The notes: generated by a model not told the origin, from the letters alone. A DNA stretch of 64,000 nucleotides from Pedobacter sp. D749 (GCF_019317285.1 NZ_CP079218.1:1054001-1118000), one strand, 5' to 3'; shown: positions 20,386 through 29,194, counted from the first letter of the stretch. Made by a program: numbers and translations.

Positions 20386-20693
20386 TTTGTCATAGTTATC
20401 ATTATCCCTTTATCGTAAATATCATGTAGTTAGGATATATACGGCATGAGAAGTTCTTTTATATTCTCGTTAGTAACTAGTAGTTCCCGCCCTGCTCAAA
20501 TTGCTTGCTGTTAAGGATTGCACCATTGCTATCGATTCCATGAGCTGTCAGAAGCGTATTGCGCAAGCCATCATTTGAGAAAGAGGAAGATTATATTTTT
20601 AAAAGCGATTTCCCTCATTTATCACTAAACTATTTAGACTTATTAAAAATAATGGCTTATATTTGCCATTCTATATAAGCAACAAACGCATTT
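20386..20693. other. Intergenic stretch with a possible coding scar and a sigma-gene promoter
   Basis: A 308-bp gap. On the minus strand around 20580-20478 a short frame reads NDGLRNTLLTAHGIDSNG, then AILNSKQFEQGGNY, and stops. It looks like the end of a real protein but has a stop just upstream and no identifiable family. The rest holds the candidate promoter at 20635-20665. Confidence 0.3.
20635..20665 (+). promoter_or_regulatory. Candidate Bacteroidota-type promoter
   Basis: TTAG at 20635-20638, then 19 bases, then TATATTTG at 20658-20665. This fits the Bacteroidota housekeeping consensus (TTTG, 19 bases, TAnnTTTG) with one mismatch in the upstream box. It lies 28 bp before the GTG start of the ECF sigma gene. 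Confidence 0.5.
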
Positions 20694-21230
20694 GTGAAAA
20701 TTTTTAAGGGTAATAAAGATGATAAATTACTGAATCAAATTGATGATTCAAGTTTTCGCACCTTGTTTGAAGAGTTCTGGAAGCCCTTACTTGCTTTTTG
20801 TCAATACCATATCAATGATGATGAAGTTGCTATGGATATTGTTCAGGATATTTTTTGTTCTCTTTGGAGGCGTAAAGATTCGCTTCATATTGAAACCCGG
20901 ATGGAATACTATTTATATCGGGCAGCACGGATTAAAATCAGTGACTACTACCGTGAAAAATTTAAAAGGGAAAGCCAGAACCAGTGTCTGTTAGAAAATT
21001 TCTGCGAAAGTATTAACAATACAGAAGAAACTATTCTTTTTAAGGATCTGGATCATTTTGTCGACGGACTTGTGAACAGGTTACCATGTAGGTGCAAACA
21101 GGTGTACACGCTAAGTCGTAATAGTGGTTTAACTATACCCGAAATTGCAGAACAGCTTGAGCTTTCAGAAAAAACGGTAGAAGCACATTTAACCAAAGCA
21201 TTGCGTTTTCTTAAAACTTATTTACATTAA
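20694..21230 (+). CDS. ECF-type RNA polymerase sigma factor
   Basis: A 178-residue extracytoplasmic-function sigma factor. Region 2 is at about 20-90 (LFEEFWKPLLAFCQYHINDD, then EVAMDIVQDIFCSLWRRKDSL) and region 4 at about 120-175 (LTIPEIAEQLELSEKTVEAHLTKALRFL). The start is GTG. Its natural partner, a FecR anti-sigma gene, lies at 21957 on the same strand, but more than 700 bp of nested repeats separates them, beginning immediately after this gene's stop codon. The target is expected to be the siderophore-type receptor locus at 23016-26797. Confidence 0.9.
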   Translation: MKIFKGNKDDKLLNQIDDSSFRTLFEEFWKPLLAFCQYHINDDEVAMDIVQDIFCSLWRRKDSLHIETRMEYYLYRAARIKISDYYREKFKRESQNQCLLENFCESINNTEETILFKDLDHFVDGLVNRLPCRCKQVYTLSRNSGLTIPEIAEQLELSEKTVEAHLTKALRFLKTYLH

Positions 21231-21877
21231 GAGCGGTTTAAATTTTTATAACAAAAATAAATGGCCTTTTGCTGTCACATTGAGGAGTAATTATTTATAA
21301 AAATCAAGATAAATGACGGTAGAATTTAATGGAAATATCTCCTAGAGGGATCGTCATTGCGAGAAGGCTTTTTCAGCCGACGAAGCAATCTTTATAGCAA
21401 GGATTACTAGCATGATAGATTGCTTCGTCGTTACTCCTTATAATGACGTTTATGTAAATAATTTATATTTAGTGTTATTTTTTTTGACCATATAAGAAAT
21501 TTAAGGGCCATATAAGCTTACATGTTCTTATATGGTGTGAAAGCCTGAAGGATTATTTAATGAATTAGATGTTCTAAGGTGTCTAAGGTGGTTAATTAAA
21601 CTGTGTAATTTTTAATTTTTACGACCACCTTATACATCTTAGCTCAATGAGTTTTGCAGGATGCGAAATCTTAAACCTAATACGTTAAAAAGCGAATATA
21701 GGACGTTATTCCTATTTTTTTCAGGCCATAGATCTGATGGTTACTCGCAATGACGACCTTTTTTTGGAGTCTGTCATTGATAGCGTAATCGAATTTACTT
21801 TATTAATGCGTTGAAATGGTCTTCGATTACGCTCAGTGACATACGAAATAAATTTTTATTTAATTTTGAACAGGTGC
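21231..21877. repeat. MITE-like element with nested palindromic repeats
   Basis: The left end (GAGCGGTTTAAATTTTTATA...GGCCTTTTGCTGTCAC) and right end (TTTAATTTTGAACAGGTGC) match the two ends of the compact 146-bp element at 27487-27632. Here the ends are about 650 bp apart because other sequences lie between them: a 97-bp hairpin at 21352-21448, a CCATATAAG/CTTATATGG palindrome near 21508-21535, and an AAGGTGGT/ACCACCTT inverted pair. The inner stem (AGCGTAATCGA with TCGATTACGCT, about 21782-21832) is also shared with the other copy, with compensatory base changes. No transposase gene is present. Confidence 0.65.
21352..21448. repeat. Long imperfect hairpin repeat (CGTCATTGCGAG type)
   Basis: CGTCATTGCGAG at the left pairs with TATAATGACG at the right, and the inner arms CGACGAAGCAATCT and AGATTGCTTCGTCG are perfect complements. 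The CGTCATTGCGAG...GCAATGACG pattern is familiar as a dispersed intergenic repeat in Bacteroidota genomes (from memory). It is nested inside the MITE-like element. Confidence 0.7.
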
Positions 21878-21956
21878 TAACCCATAGCAAAAAAAATATT
21901 TTTTTTTGACTAAGGGTAAATCTCCCGATCTCCGACTTGTATTCTAAAAGCAGTTC

Positions 21957-22916
21957 ATGTCGGTAGATCATCATTTGTTAGAAAAATATTGGGCGGGTTT
22001 ATGCACCCCTGTGGAAAGGAAGATCGTAGAACAATGGATGTTGGATGGAAGTCCCGAAAAGTCTTATGAACTTCGTTCTTCCGAAGCAGAATCAAAGCTA
22101 AAGGAGCAATTGTGGCAACGTATTTCAGGAGCGCATCCGGAAGTAAAAGCCTATGATGAACCGGCCAGGATTATTCGGATGCCGGTATGGTATAAAAGAA
22201 TATCGATAGCTGCAATATTCATTTTACTGGCGGGCTTGGGCTTATATCTATCAAACAAACAATCGCCCGCAGGCGCTTCATTAACCTATAAGGTGGTAAT
22301 GCTTCCATACGGAAAAAAAGCCAAAATCACTTTAGCTGATGGAACCCTGGTGTACCTTAATGCAGGAAGCAGTTTGAAATATCCCGAACATTTTTCAAAA
22401 ACGGAACGGAGGGTATTTCTGAAAGGAGAAGCCTTTTTTGAAGTGACTAAAAATCCAAACAAACCATTCTACGTTCAAACTAAATATACCACAACTCGCG
22501 TACTGGGCACCCACTTCAATCTTCAGAGCTGGGAAGGCCCTTTTGATCAATTGGCTGTGGAAGAGGGCAGGGTACAGTTAACAGCTGCCGGATGTATCGA
22601 TACGCTGATCTTATATCCCAATATGCAAGGCGCATTTAATGGTCATTCACTAAAACAAACCACGATTAATAGTGCGCATATCGTTGCCTGGACTAAAGGT
22701 GTCATGATTTTTAATGATCGTAAATTAAGCGAGGTAGCGGCTGAGCTGGAACGCTGGTATGGCGTTAAAGTTCATCTCAATGATCCTGCTTTGCTTAATT
22801 ACAGGGTAAAGGCCCGATTTGATAATCCCTCACTAACTGATGTACTTCAGGATATCAGTTTTGCACTTAATATAAAATACAAAATGAAAGATAAGGAGGT
22901 CACATTGTCCAGATAA
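21957..22916 (+). CDS. FecR family anti-sigma factor
   Basis: A 319-residue membrane regulator with a short cytoplasmic sigma-binding region (1-78; LLEKYWAGLCTPVERKIVEQW), one membrane helix (about 82-99), a periplasmic FecR domain (LADGTLVYLNAGSSLKYPEHF and TTRVLGTHFNLQSW) and a C-terminal DUF4974-like domain (KLSEVAAELERWYGVKVHL). It should hold the sigma factor of 20694 inactive and respond to the STN domain of the receptor at 23016, 99 bp downstream. Confidence 0.9.
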   Translation: MSVDHHLLEKYWAGLCTPVERKIVEQWMLDGSPEKSYELRSSEAESKLKEQLWQRISGAHPEVKAYDEPARIIRMPVWYKRISIAAIFILLAGLGLYLSNKQSPAGASLTYKVVMLPYGKKAKITLADGTLVYLNAGSSLKYPEHFSKTERRVFLKGEAFFEVTKNPNKPFYVQTKYTTTRVLGTHFNLQSWEGPFDQLAVEEGRVQLTAAGCIDTLILYPNMQGAFNGHSLKQTTINSAHIVAWTKGVMIFNDRKLSEVAAELERWYGVKVHLNDPALLNYRVKARFDNPSLTDVLQDISFALNIKYKMKDKEVTLSR

Positions 22917-22932
22917 GTAAATTTTAACATAA

Positions 22933-22982
22933 ATACCCGGTGTACGCGTCGCTAAAGTTGTTCACCGGGTATGAGCAATGCA
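22933..22982 (+). promoter_or_regulatory. Stem-loop between fecR and the receptor gene
   Basis: ATACCCGGTG (22933-22942) and CACCGGGTAT (22973-22982) are perfect complements across a 30-base loop. No T-tract follows, so this may be a processing or attenuation site rather than a full terminator. Confidence 0.5.
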
Positions 22983-23015
22983 CTATAATCAATCACATTA
23001 CTTCAAATCAAAAAT

Positions 23016-25607
23016 ATGAACTTTTTGCTATTTAGCACAAGATTGTTTTCACGTATGGGGAAAACAATCGTTTTAATTTTACTCACCATTTTCATTACCA
23101 ATTCAGCTATGGCACAAACCACAGCTTTGAAAAAAAGAATCAGTATTCAGCTTAACAATGTCTCTATCGCCCAGGCTTTGGCAGAAATAGAAACCAAGGC
23201 AGGTTGCAGTTTTATTTATAGCCCGGATTTGTTGAATGCAAATAGAAAAGTCAATTTGTCTTATCAAAATGCCACTTTAGAATATATTCTCCATGGAATT
23301 TTTGGAGAAGAGATCAGGAGAATAGAGGTAAAAGGAAACCAGATTAACCTTCAGCCTTCAAATGGTAAAGGAACGATTAAAGGACGGGTGATCACAAGCG
23401 ACGGCCTGGCTGCGGCATACGTTAACATAGATCTGGGCGGTAGCAAAATTCAGGCAGATGAAAATGGTCTTTTTAGTTTTACCAATGTAGAAGTGGGAAG
23501 TTATACCATCACAGCCAGATATGTAGGGCTAAAAGGGCAGGAGCAGCGCGTTCAGGTTACTGCAAATGCTACGGTGGAAGTTTTATTCACTTTATATGAG
23601 GATATGAGGGCACTGCAGGAAGTAGTTGTTAATGGTGAGCGCGTTAATAAATTTGCAAACAAAACGACAGAATATGTTTCCCGTTTACCTTTAACGAATC
23701 TGGAAAATCCACAGGTGTATAGTGTAATAACCAAGCAGCTGATGCAGGAACAGGTTGCGGTAACCGTGGCAGATGCCATACGTAATGCCGGGGGCGCGGT
23801 TTCTATAACAAACCCTTCTGGTGGCGTAAGTGCATATTTCAGAGGATTTGGAACGGGAATTAATGCACGTAATGGTATGGAATCTACTTCAGACCGTTCT
23901 GCTGTAGATTTAGCGAACATCGAACGCATTGAGGTGATGAAAGGCCCTTCAGGTACTTTATTTGGTGCGTCGGTTTCTTCCTTTGGCGGGGTAGTGAATG
24001 TGGTGACAAAAAAACCGATAGAAGCAAAACGTACGGAGTTAAACTATACTACCGGGAGTTTTGGCTTAAACCGCCTTACTTTAGATATTAATACACCGCT
24101 TGATCAGGAAAAAAAGGTACTGTTCCGGGTAAATTCTGCCCTGAATCGGGAAAGGAGTTTTCTTGATTATGGTTTCAATAATACTTTTTTACTGGCACCA
24201 AGTATTACCTACCATGTAAATGAACGGTTATCATTAAATGTAGATGCAGAATTGTTGCAGGTACATAACACGCAGCCTATGAACTACGTATTTAGATCTG
24301 CAGCGATTAAACAACCAAGCGATTTATTACTGGACTACCGGAAAACATTGTTTCATGATAATGTTGATGTTGAAAATTATGCAACACGTTTATTTGCTGA
24401 AGGGGTGTATAAGCTGTCGGATAACTTTAAGTCAACTACACTTTTTTCTTTTGTTTCTGAAAATGTAGACCACAGTTATCAGCGTTTGGTCATCTGGTCG
24501 TCTCCCAGCAATGTAACCCGGGCTTCGTATGTGTATGGTCCGGTTTATAATGGATACACAAATATTCAACAGAATTTTAATGGCAAGTTTAAAACAGGTA
24601 GTTTTACCCATAACCTTTTAGTTGGTGCAAATTACCGTCATTATACCTCAAGTTTTCTATTTGCAGATATACAGCCCATTGATCAGATTGATGTAACCAA
24701 ATCTTTCAAGCCAATTGTTAGCCAGCAAATTGATAAACTGGTAAGCTTTGAACCTTTTCCTTCCCCAACGCAGCAAACGGCCAGTGTTTATGCTTCAGAT
24801 ATGATTAATGTGTTGCCTCGCCTTTCGGCCATGTTATCACTACGTTTGGATCGTTATAAAAGACAGGCTGTTGAAGGTGATGAAGATGGCTATAATCAAA
24901 CTTCTTATGCACCTAAATTTGGTCTGGTTTATGAATTGCTACCTAAATCGGTTTCACTTTTTGCCAATTACATGAGTGGTTTCCAGAATGTTGCTCCGGT
25001 ATCACAGCCGAATGGCAGCAGGCAGGTTTTAGATCCCTTATTTGCTACCCAGGCAGAAGGTGGTATCAAAACAGAGCTTTTTGAAAAGAAACTCAGCTTT
25101 ACCGCCAGTTATTACCGGATCAATATTGACAATGCCACCCGTTTGAATGAGGAGTTATTTACTATACAAGATGGTAAACAATTGAGTAAGGGCTTAGATT
25201 TGGAACTAATTACGCAACCCGTTGCCGGTCTGAATATTTTGGCAGGTTATGCTTATAACGATAATCGTATAGTAAAAGCAGCTTTGGATGCTAATATTGA
25301 TGGAAATAAAGCTGCAAATGCCCCTGAAAATGTAGCGAATTTCTGGGCTTCATATGCTTTTCAGAATCAATTTAAGGGATTGGGATTTGGTGCAGGAATG
25401 AATTATGTAGATAAAATGTACAAAGCATCGGATAACAAATTTTTTATTCCGTCATATACCCTGGTTAATGCTGTGGTATTTTACAATAGGCAGGCCTGGG
25501 GTATACAGGTTAAAGCCAACAACATTTTTAATAAAAAATATTGGGACAGTTGGGCAAATGCGCAGGCACCGGCGAATTTAGCGGCTAACCTTTCCTTCCG
25601 ATTTTAA
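23016..25607 (+). CDS. TonB-dependent siderophore receptor with STN domain
   Basis: An 863-residue outer-membrane receptor. A signal peptide (about 1-33, ending AMAQ) is followed by an STN signalling domain (about 40-100), a carboxypeptidase-regulatory-like domain (about 112-195), the plug (about 225-330, with IERIEVMKGPSGTLFGASVSSFGGVVN) and a 22-strand-type barrel ending in F (LSFRF). The plug sequence and the context with FecR, sigma and a PepSY membrane protein point to ferric-siderophore uptake, FecA/FoxA-like. The specific siderophore cannot be read from the sequence, and no biosynthesis genes are present. Confidence 0.88.
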   Translation: MNFLLFSTRLFSRMGKTIVLILLTIFITNSAMAQTTALKKRISIQLNNVSIAQALAEIETKAGCSFIYSPDLLNANRKVNLSYQNATLEYILHGIFGEEIRRIEVKGNQINLQPSNGKGTIKGRVITSDGLAAAYVNIDLGGSKIQADENGLFSFTNVEVGSYTITARYVGLKGQEQRVQVTANATVEVLFTLYEDMRALQEVVVNGERVNKFANKTTEYVSRLPLTNLENPQVYSVITKQLMQEQVAVTVADAIRNAGGAVSITNPSGGVSAYFRGFGTGINARNGMESTSDRSAVDLANIERIEVMKGPSGTLFGASVSSFGGVVNVVTKKPIEAKRTELNYTTGSFGLNRLTLDINTPLDQEKKVLFRVNSALNRERSFLDYGFNNTFLLAPSITYHVNERLSLNVDAELLQVHNTQPMNYVFRSAAIKQPSDLLLDYRKTLFHDNVDVENYATRLFAEGVYKLSDNFKSTTLFSFVSENVDHSYQRLVIWSSPSNVTRASYVYGPVYNGYTNIQQNFNGKFKTGSFTHNLLVGANYRHYTSSFLFADIQPIDQIDVTKSFKPIVSQQIDKLVSFEPFPSPTQQTASVYASDMINVLPRLSAMLSLRLDRYKRQAVEGDEDGYNQTSYAPKFGLVYELLPKSVSLFANYMSGFQNVAPVSQPNGSRQVLDPLFATQAEGGIKTELFEKKLSFTASYYRINIDNATRLNEELFTIQDGKQLSKGLDLELITQPVAGLNILAGYAYNDNRIVKAALDANIDGNKAANAPENVANFWASYAFQNQFKGLGFGAGMNYVDKMYKASDNKFFIPSYTLVNAVVFYNRQAWGIQVKANNIFNKKYWDSWANAQAPANLAANLSFRF

Positions 25608-25617
25608 ATGCGTGAAT

Positions 25618-25648
25618 AGGCAACTAAGGTTTAATCCCTTAGTTGCCT
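25618..25648 (+). terminator. Stem-loop after the receptor gene
   Basis: A perfect 12-bp stem: AGGCAACTAAGG (25618-25629) with CCTTAGTTGCCT (25637-25648), 7-base loop. It lacks a long T-run, and the next gene starts 10 bp later, so it may only partly terminate or may stabilise the upstream message. Confidence 0.6.
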
Positions 25649-25657
25649 GATTAGTAT

Positions 25658-26797
25658 ATGGACTTAAGAAAAAGATTAATTGCCATCCATTTATGGATTG
25701 GGCTACTATCAGGGTTTGTTGTGATGATATTGGGACTAACGGGCTGCATCCTCGTTTTTGTCGATGAAATCAAACCCTTAGTTTATGCAGACCGAATGCA
25801 TGTCTCCTCAGCATCCGGCGAACCATTATCCATGAATGTAATGGTGCAAAAGGCACAGGAAATATGGGGTAAAGATAAGCCGGTATCGGCTTTAGAGATC
25901 GATAATGATCCCATACAAACGTGGCATTTCAGGGCTTACAGGGAAAATGATACCAACGCTGGAAATTGGTATTGGCATGAGAAAAAGTTCTATGAATCGT
26001 TGTTTATGAACCCTTATACCGGTGAATTGGTTTTTCATGAACAGTCTGAATTTGAATTTTTCAGGGTTATCCTGTATTTACACTGGAGTTTATTATTAAA
26101 AACAGAACTGGGCCAGCCTGTTGTTGGTGTAATCACCCTGCTGTATGTTATTTCCCTGCTCACCGGTCTTTATTTGTGGTGGCCAAAAAATAAAAAGGCC
26201 CGGCGGGTTCGGTTTTGGTTTAAGTGGAAAAAGAATACTGGTTTAAAACGCAGGAACTATGATCTCCACAATATCCTTGGTTTCTACGTAATGAGCCTGG
26301 GGTTGGTCATTGCCCTAACCGGAATGATGTGGGCATTTCCGATGCTGGATAGGGGTGTGCAGAATGTACTCAATCTGAGTGAAAGTCTTAAGAAGACAAA
26401 AGTAGCCATGGTGCATTCTTTGCCTGAACCTAAAAGTACGGGTTTGGATTTTATTTTTAAGGAGATCAAAAAGAAATATCCCACAGCAAAAGCCTACCAT
26501 TTTTATTTTCCGGCTAAGCGGATGTCAACAGTAACGGTGCTTGCAAGCTATGATCAAACTTTTAAAACGGTTACGAACCGTTACGATGTGCTTTCCGGAC
26601 AATTGTTAGAAACCAGCAGATTTGAAGACGGACGTATTGGAGAGAAATTCAGTGCGATGAATTATGATATCCATACCGGAAATATTCTGGGTTTACCTGG
26701 TAAAATACTTGCTTTCCTGGGCTCAATGATTTCTGCATCTTTACCCTTAACAGGTTTTTTAATCTGGTACAATAGAAAGAAAGGCAAAAGCATTTAG
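25658..26797 (+). CDS. PepSY-associated membrane protein, iron-uptake type
   Basis: A 379-residue inner-membrane protein of the PepSY_TM family. Four membrane segments are visible (about 10-34, 138-170, 200-225 and 348-370), with a PepSY-type periplasmic domain between the first two. Family-typical features are the RLIAIHLWIGLLSGF opening, the LHWSLLL and LYLWWPK motifs, and HNILGFYV with conserved His residues that may bind haem. Such proteins accompany siderophore receptors and are thought to reduce ferric siderophores at the inner membrane. It is the last gene of the sigma-FecR-receptor locus. Confidence 0.85.
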   Translation: MDLRKRLIAIHLWIGLLSGFVVMILGLTGCILVFVDEIKPLVYADRMHVSSASGEPLSMNVMVQKAQEIWGKDKPVSALEIDNDPIQTWHFRAYRENDTNAGNWYWHEKKFYESLFMNPYTGELVFHEQSEFEFFRVILYLHWSLLLKTELGQPVVGVITLLYVISLLTGLYLWWPKNKKARRVRFWFKWKKNTGLKRRNYDLHNILGFYVMSLGLVIALTGMMWAFPMLDRGVQNVLNLSESLKKTKVAMVHSLPEPKSTGLDFIFKEIKKKYPTAKAYHFYFPAKRMSTVTVLASYDQTFKTVTNRYDVLSGQLLETSRFEDGRIGEKFSAMNYDIHTGNILGLPGKILAFLGSMISASLPLTGFLIWYNRKKGKSI

Positions 26798-26870
26798 CTA
26801 AGATAATGGAAAAATAGCACTTCTTTTGTTAGGGAAACAAATTCTGAAGGGGTTGTGACCTTCTAATTTT

Positions 26871-27486
26871 AAGCGGTAGCAGCTCCTAATCACACGCCAG
26901 AGCGGCTAAAGTACAGGTATTGGAAAGTTAGCCCTCACCATCCGTAAGGGCTTAAATTTAAATTATCAATTTCATTTTACCTCACTCAACACTTCCTTTC
27001 CCATCAGCAACATAACTGTAAATAACCAGATATTCTATTCCTTTCTTTTGGAAATGCCAGATCGGGATATCGCCTAACTGGTCTTAGCATCTCGCTAAGA
27101 CCATATGTAACTTATATAACAAATCTTCTACAGAAACATTCACATCAATATGATGTAAGAGGTAGCCTTTACCGCACAAATGGCAGGTAATACATTAGTG
27201 TTGGCTGATTCAGCTGCAACCTGAGCAGGGAGCTGTGTGTTTTGGTTTTTACAATTGTTGTTTCGCATAACATTGTTCAAAAGATCCTGGGTGCTGCGAA
27301 ACAACAATAAACTCTTTTCAGAGAAAATTTAGATACGGTGCCAAACCGCTCACCCAGGAATATTGTTAAAATTGATTTGCTTACTTAATTGCTTCTATGT
27401 CTAAGTTGAAAATTCTGTTTATTATTATTTCGAATAGGTAATTTAGAAGCAATATCTCAAATCACAAAGAAAATCTTAATTATTAA
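26871..27486 (-). repeat. Repeat family A, copy 2 (degraded)
   Basis: Segments 26871-26960, 26976-27073 and 27131-27486 match 84-170, 176-273 and about 687-1045 of copy 1. About 410 bp of the gene is missing and replaced by about 60 bp that includes a small hairpin (TGGTCTTAGC at 27079-27088, GCTAAGACCA at 27094-27103). Two further indels shift the frame: one T is lost near 27241 and two bases are gained near 27158. The gene is therefore dead, yet the leader retains full base pairing. The stem-loop at the far end (AGCCCT...AGGGCT, 26930-26952) is also kept. Confidence 0.7.
27253..27358 (-). promoter_or_regulatory. Pseudoknot-like leader of repeat family A, copy 2
   Basis: Equivalent to the leader at 806-913. 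Helix A: ATTGTTGTTTCGC (27253-27265) with GCGAAACAACAAT (27295-27307). Helix B: TCCTGGGTG (27284-27292) with CACCCAGGA (27350-27358). Helix C: CGGT (27335-27338) with ACCG (27344-27347). Compared with copy 1, both arms of each helix have changed together, so pairing is preserved while flanking sequence stays nearly identical. Confidence 0.6.
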
Positions 27487-27632
27487 GAGCCTGTTTAAAT
27501 TTTTATAACAAATATTAATGGCCTTTTGCTGTCACAAGAGCGTAGTCGATTGCTTTATTAATGTGTTGAAATAGTCTTCGACTACGCTCAGACTGACATA
27601 CGAATAAATTTTATTTAATTTTAAACAGGTTC
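27487..27632. repeat. Compact MITE-like element (146 bp)
   Basis: The ends are imperfect inverted repeats (GAGCCTGTTTAAATTTTTA at the left; the reverse complement of the right end reads AGAACCTGTTTAAAATT). An inner perfect stem pairs GAGCGTAGTCGA (27538-27549) with TCGACTACGCTC (27578-27589). Ends and inner stem match the expanded copy at 21231-21877. It joins repeat family A copy 2 exactly where similarity with copy 1 stops, so it probably inserted there. No coding capacity. Confidence 0.7.
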
Positions 27633-27670
27633 TAACTCAATTGGAAACTTTAGTTAATCGGATAATTGAT

Positions 27671-27720
27671 ATGTATTAAGCCCTCTTTATGATCCAGATC
27701 ATAAAGAGGGCTTAATACAT
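27671..27720. promoter_or_regulatory. Perfect 50-bp palindrome
   Basis: The arms 27671-27694 and 27697-27720 are exact reverse complements (24 bp each) around a 2-base centre. Outer bases read ATGTATTAAGCCC and inner bases CTCTTTATGATC. A TATATTTG box typical of Bacteroidota promoters starts 5 bp after it (27725). There is no T-tract. It could be a regulator site, a strong mRNA hairpin or a relic of a mobile element; none is proven. Confidence 0.6.
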
Positions 27721-27953
27721 CTATTATATTTGTCAAATGACTGAATTCCTAATGATAGTCGATAACTGATAAATCTGCAATTTAAATGCAAGTATAATCC
27801 TGCATATAAAAAGCGTTATCGATATAAAAAGCAATCAAGTTGGTAGGCTAAGCGCTGGACAACAATGATTTATGTTGTTTAATCAGGTTTTACAGAGATT
27901 TATTATATTATTGAATTATAAATAAAACATTGGTGGCATTCTAAAAAATAAAT

Positions 27954-28823
27954 ATGAAAAAAATTACATTTTTACTAGGTATGTTTTTCATCGCTTTGAT
28001 GTCTTTTGCACAAGAGAAAGGAAGCTTTGATGATTCTAAAGTAATAAAAAGTAAAATCCTGAATATGGATCGTAAATATTCGATTTACCTGCCACCTGGC
28101 TATGAATCTTCTAACCGTAGTTATCCAATACTCTACTTATTACATCCCGCTGGTCCTGCCAACACCATACCAAATCACAAATCGTGGGTTTCATATGGCG
28201 CGTTAGACCAGTATTTAAATGCGGCTATTGCAAAGGGGGAAATCGTTCCGATGATTGTGGTTACGCCTGATGCTAATTTCGAAAACAAACGCATCAGCTA
28301 TTTTAATGATCCGGGAAATGACTTTAATTTTGAGGACTTCTTTTTTCAGGAATTTATGCCACAAATAGAGAAGATCTACAGGGTAAAAACTGACAAGAAT
28401 AACAGGGCTATTGCCGGTGCATCGCTGGGAGGAGCGGCAACGTTGCAATATGCTATCCGACACAAGAGTTTGTTTACGACAGTATGCGCATTGAGTGCAG
28501 CTGTAAGAGACTATGAAACGGATTACATGACTAAAAGATATCCGGGTATTCCTGAAAATAAACTAGTAGAGTGGTATAAGCCTTATAATGTTAAAAGTTA
28601 TATAGATAATTTACCTTCGAAAGAAGAACTTGGACAAAAGTGGTATATCGCATGTGGCGATGACGACAAGCTATCGGTAAATAATTGTAATCTGCACATC
28701 AGCCTGGCGAATAAAGGTATTTCTCATGAGTTCAGGATACAAAACGGTGCCCACGACTGGAAGTACTGGATATCGGTAACACCTGATTTTTTGAACTTTG
28801 TTTCGGAAGGATTTAAAAAATAG
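27954..28823 (+). CDS. Exported esterase (esterase D / feruloyl-esterase-like)
   Basis: A 289-residue secreted alpha/beta hydrolase of the PF00756 esterase family. Signal peptide 1-19 (FFIALMSFAQ). The nucleophile elbow is GASLGG (S157), the probable acid Asp is in CGDDDKLS and the catalytic His in GAHDWKYW, the usual ends of this family. The early strand LYLLHPAG supplies the oxyanion region. It probably acts on short acyl or aromatic esters in the periplasm; the natural substrate is unknown. It stands alone after the repeat region. Confidence 0.87.
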   Translation: MKKITFLLGMFFIALMSFAQEKGSFDDSKVIKSKILNMDRKYSIYLPPGYESSNRSYPILYLLHPAGPANTIPNHKSWVSYGALDQYLNAAIAKGEIVPMIVVTPDANFENKRISYFNDPGNDFNFEDFFFQEFMPQIEKIYRVKTDKNNRAIAGASLGGAATLQYAIRHKSLFTTVCALSAAVRDYETDYMTKRYPGIPENKLVEWYKPYNVKSYIDNLPSKEELGQKWYIACGDDDKLSVNNCNLHISLANKGISHEFRIQNGAHDWKYWISVTPDFLNFVSEGFKK

Positions 28824-29194
28824 ATCATGAAAACACCATGCAGTATTCGAACCATAAACTTCAGTTTTATTGTATATCTAGCTTAAAAATAGTTTTTATT
28901 GGACAAATCGTAAGCGCTAAACAATCTCGCTGAGAAAAGATTTTTACCTATTAATCAGGTCGCTATTTTAATCCATGGAAATCGCTTTTAAATTTTGAGC
29001 CATTTGCGTCCATGATTAAATTTCAACTGATGCCGGTATTTACTTTTATGGATTCCATCGAACAACATTTAAATAGATTCATTTTTTTAAATTGGTATAA
29101 AAATTAACACTATGATAATCTGTTATTAGCATAGTTTGCATGCATATTTAATAATTTAGGAGCTGTAAATAGTAAACATCCCTATTCCATTTGC
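28824..29194. other. Intergenic stretch, nothing recognised
   Basis: A 371-bp AT-rich gap between two genes on the same strand. I looked for hairpins, promoter boxes and gene remnants and see nothing convincing. Confidence 0.4.

Larger units (their letters stand above)
26798..27953. other. Gene-free repeat region
   Basis: This 1.16-kb stretch has no intact gene. It contains repeat family A copy 2 (26871-27486), a MITE-like element abutting it (27487-27632), a perfect 50-bp palindrome (27671-27720), a TATATTTG promoter-like box (27725-27732) and AT-rich sequence before the esterase gene at 27954. Confidence 0.6.

Noticed and set aside
20478..20580. Minus-strand fragment NDGLRNTLLTAHGIDSNG as a gene
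   Set aside because: Only about 38 codons are open, with a stop directly upstream and no recognisable family; kept only as a possible scar in the intergenic note.
21891..21911. A/T homopolymer run as a terminator
   Set aside because: It is a simple A-then-T tract without GC stem, and the next gene starts 46 bp later on the same strand.
27671..27720. Reading the 50-bp palindrome as a normal rho-independent terminator
   Set aside because: There is no T-tract on either side, and no gene ends close upstream on either strand.
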